Source: an uncultured Bacteroidales bacterium (lineage in GTDB: Bacteria > Bacteroidota > Bacteroidia > Bacteroidales > Bacteroidaceae). From it: DNA of 15,122 nucleotides. The DNA lies in the NCBI GenBank assembly GCA_902783615.1, contig CACZRQ010000253.1, positions 1-15,122 of the forward strand. Direction: 5' to 3'. A program made the translations under genes and the position numbers. The notes beneath the pieces are model-generated. The model did no database searches. It had not been told where the DNA came from and worked only from the letters and a program-made list of their open reading frames with translations. Positions 15,100-15,122 of the stretch are shown here, one piece after another (positions within the stretch are counted from its first letter, which is position 1; each line of letters begins with the position of its first letter).

Positions 15100-15117
15100 C
15101 CCAACATCATGCTGGGC
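15100..15117. repeat. Imperfect palindrome CCCAaC...GcTGGG
   Basis: CCCAAC (15100-15105) and GCTGGG (15111-15116) pair at five of six positions. It follows the preceding hairpin without a gap, and GGGCGAC overlaps its right end. The window ends five bases later, so the element may continue. Confidence 0.35.
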
Positions 15118-15122
15118 GACTC

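Larger units (their letters stand above)
14821..15122. repeat. Gene-free region packed with short palindromes
   Basis: No credible gene follows the GH3 stop. The 302 bases hold at least eight short inverted repeats and two direct copies of an AGGGCGACAGAACA-like motif with one inverted copy; a shorter match, GGGCGAC, recurs at 15114-15120. CTAATCAT occurs twice (14984-14991 and 15027-15034). The whole looks like an assembly of REP-like intergenic repeats of the kind seen in Bacteroidales genomes, though copy number elsewhere cannot be checked here. Confidence 0.6.

Noticed and set aside
14858..15117. CRISPR array
   Set aside because: Repeats differ in sequence and spacing, and no constant repeat of 25-40 bases with regular spacers is present.

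Overview
The window looks like chromosomal DNA of a Bacteroidales bacterium, most likely Prevotellaceae. The reasons are: several promoters with the Bacteroidetes -7 consensus TAnnTTTG instead of a sigma70 -10 box, starts with little Shine-Dalgarno sequence, exported proteins whose signal peptides end in Ala-Gln, a PA14-containing GH3 xylosidase/glucosidase, and a radical SAM/lipoprotein pair that I recall as typical of this order. No rRNA, tRNA, insertion sequence or CRISPR array was seen.

Layout. 1-1431 (minus): a HAD phosphatase/phosphomutase followed by an overlapping MFS transporter that is cut by the window edge. 1520-1972 (plus): a small cysteine-rich four-helix membrane protein, divergent from the HAD gene. 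2125-3924 (plus): fabD (malonyl-CoA:ACP transacylase) and an EamA/DMT transporter 12 bp downstream. 3998-5594 (plus): a lipoprotein with a small beta-sandwich-like domain and, 4 bp later, a radical SAM/SPASM enzyme. This pair is the best candidate for a poorly described system. 12156-5602 (minus): a 1936-residue multidomain protein (transglutaminase-like region, DUF4011, UPF1-like SF1 helicase, Vsr-like nuclease, DUF3320-like C-terminus), then an exported MBL-fold hydrolase 6 bp downstream. 12265-14820 (plus): an exported GH3 enzyme. 14821-15122: no gene, but a dense set of short palindromes, some of them mutually exclusive.

How the genes fit together. FabD is core fatty-acid synthesis; the GH3 enzyme cleaves plant oligosaccharides in the periplasm. 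The lipoprotein and radical SAM enzyme very probably act together, with the lipoprotein or a partner as substrate; the chemistry is unknown. The giant helicase has the look of a nucleic-acid-processing or defence protein, and its link to the exported MBL hydrolase is unexplained. Family names come from reading motifs and from memory; no database search was possible.
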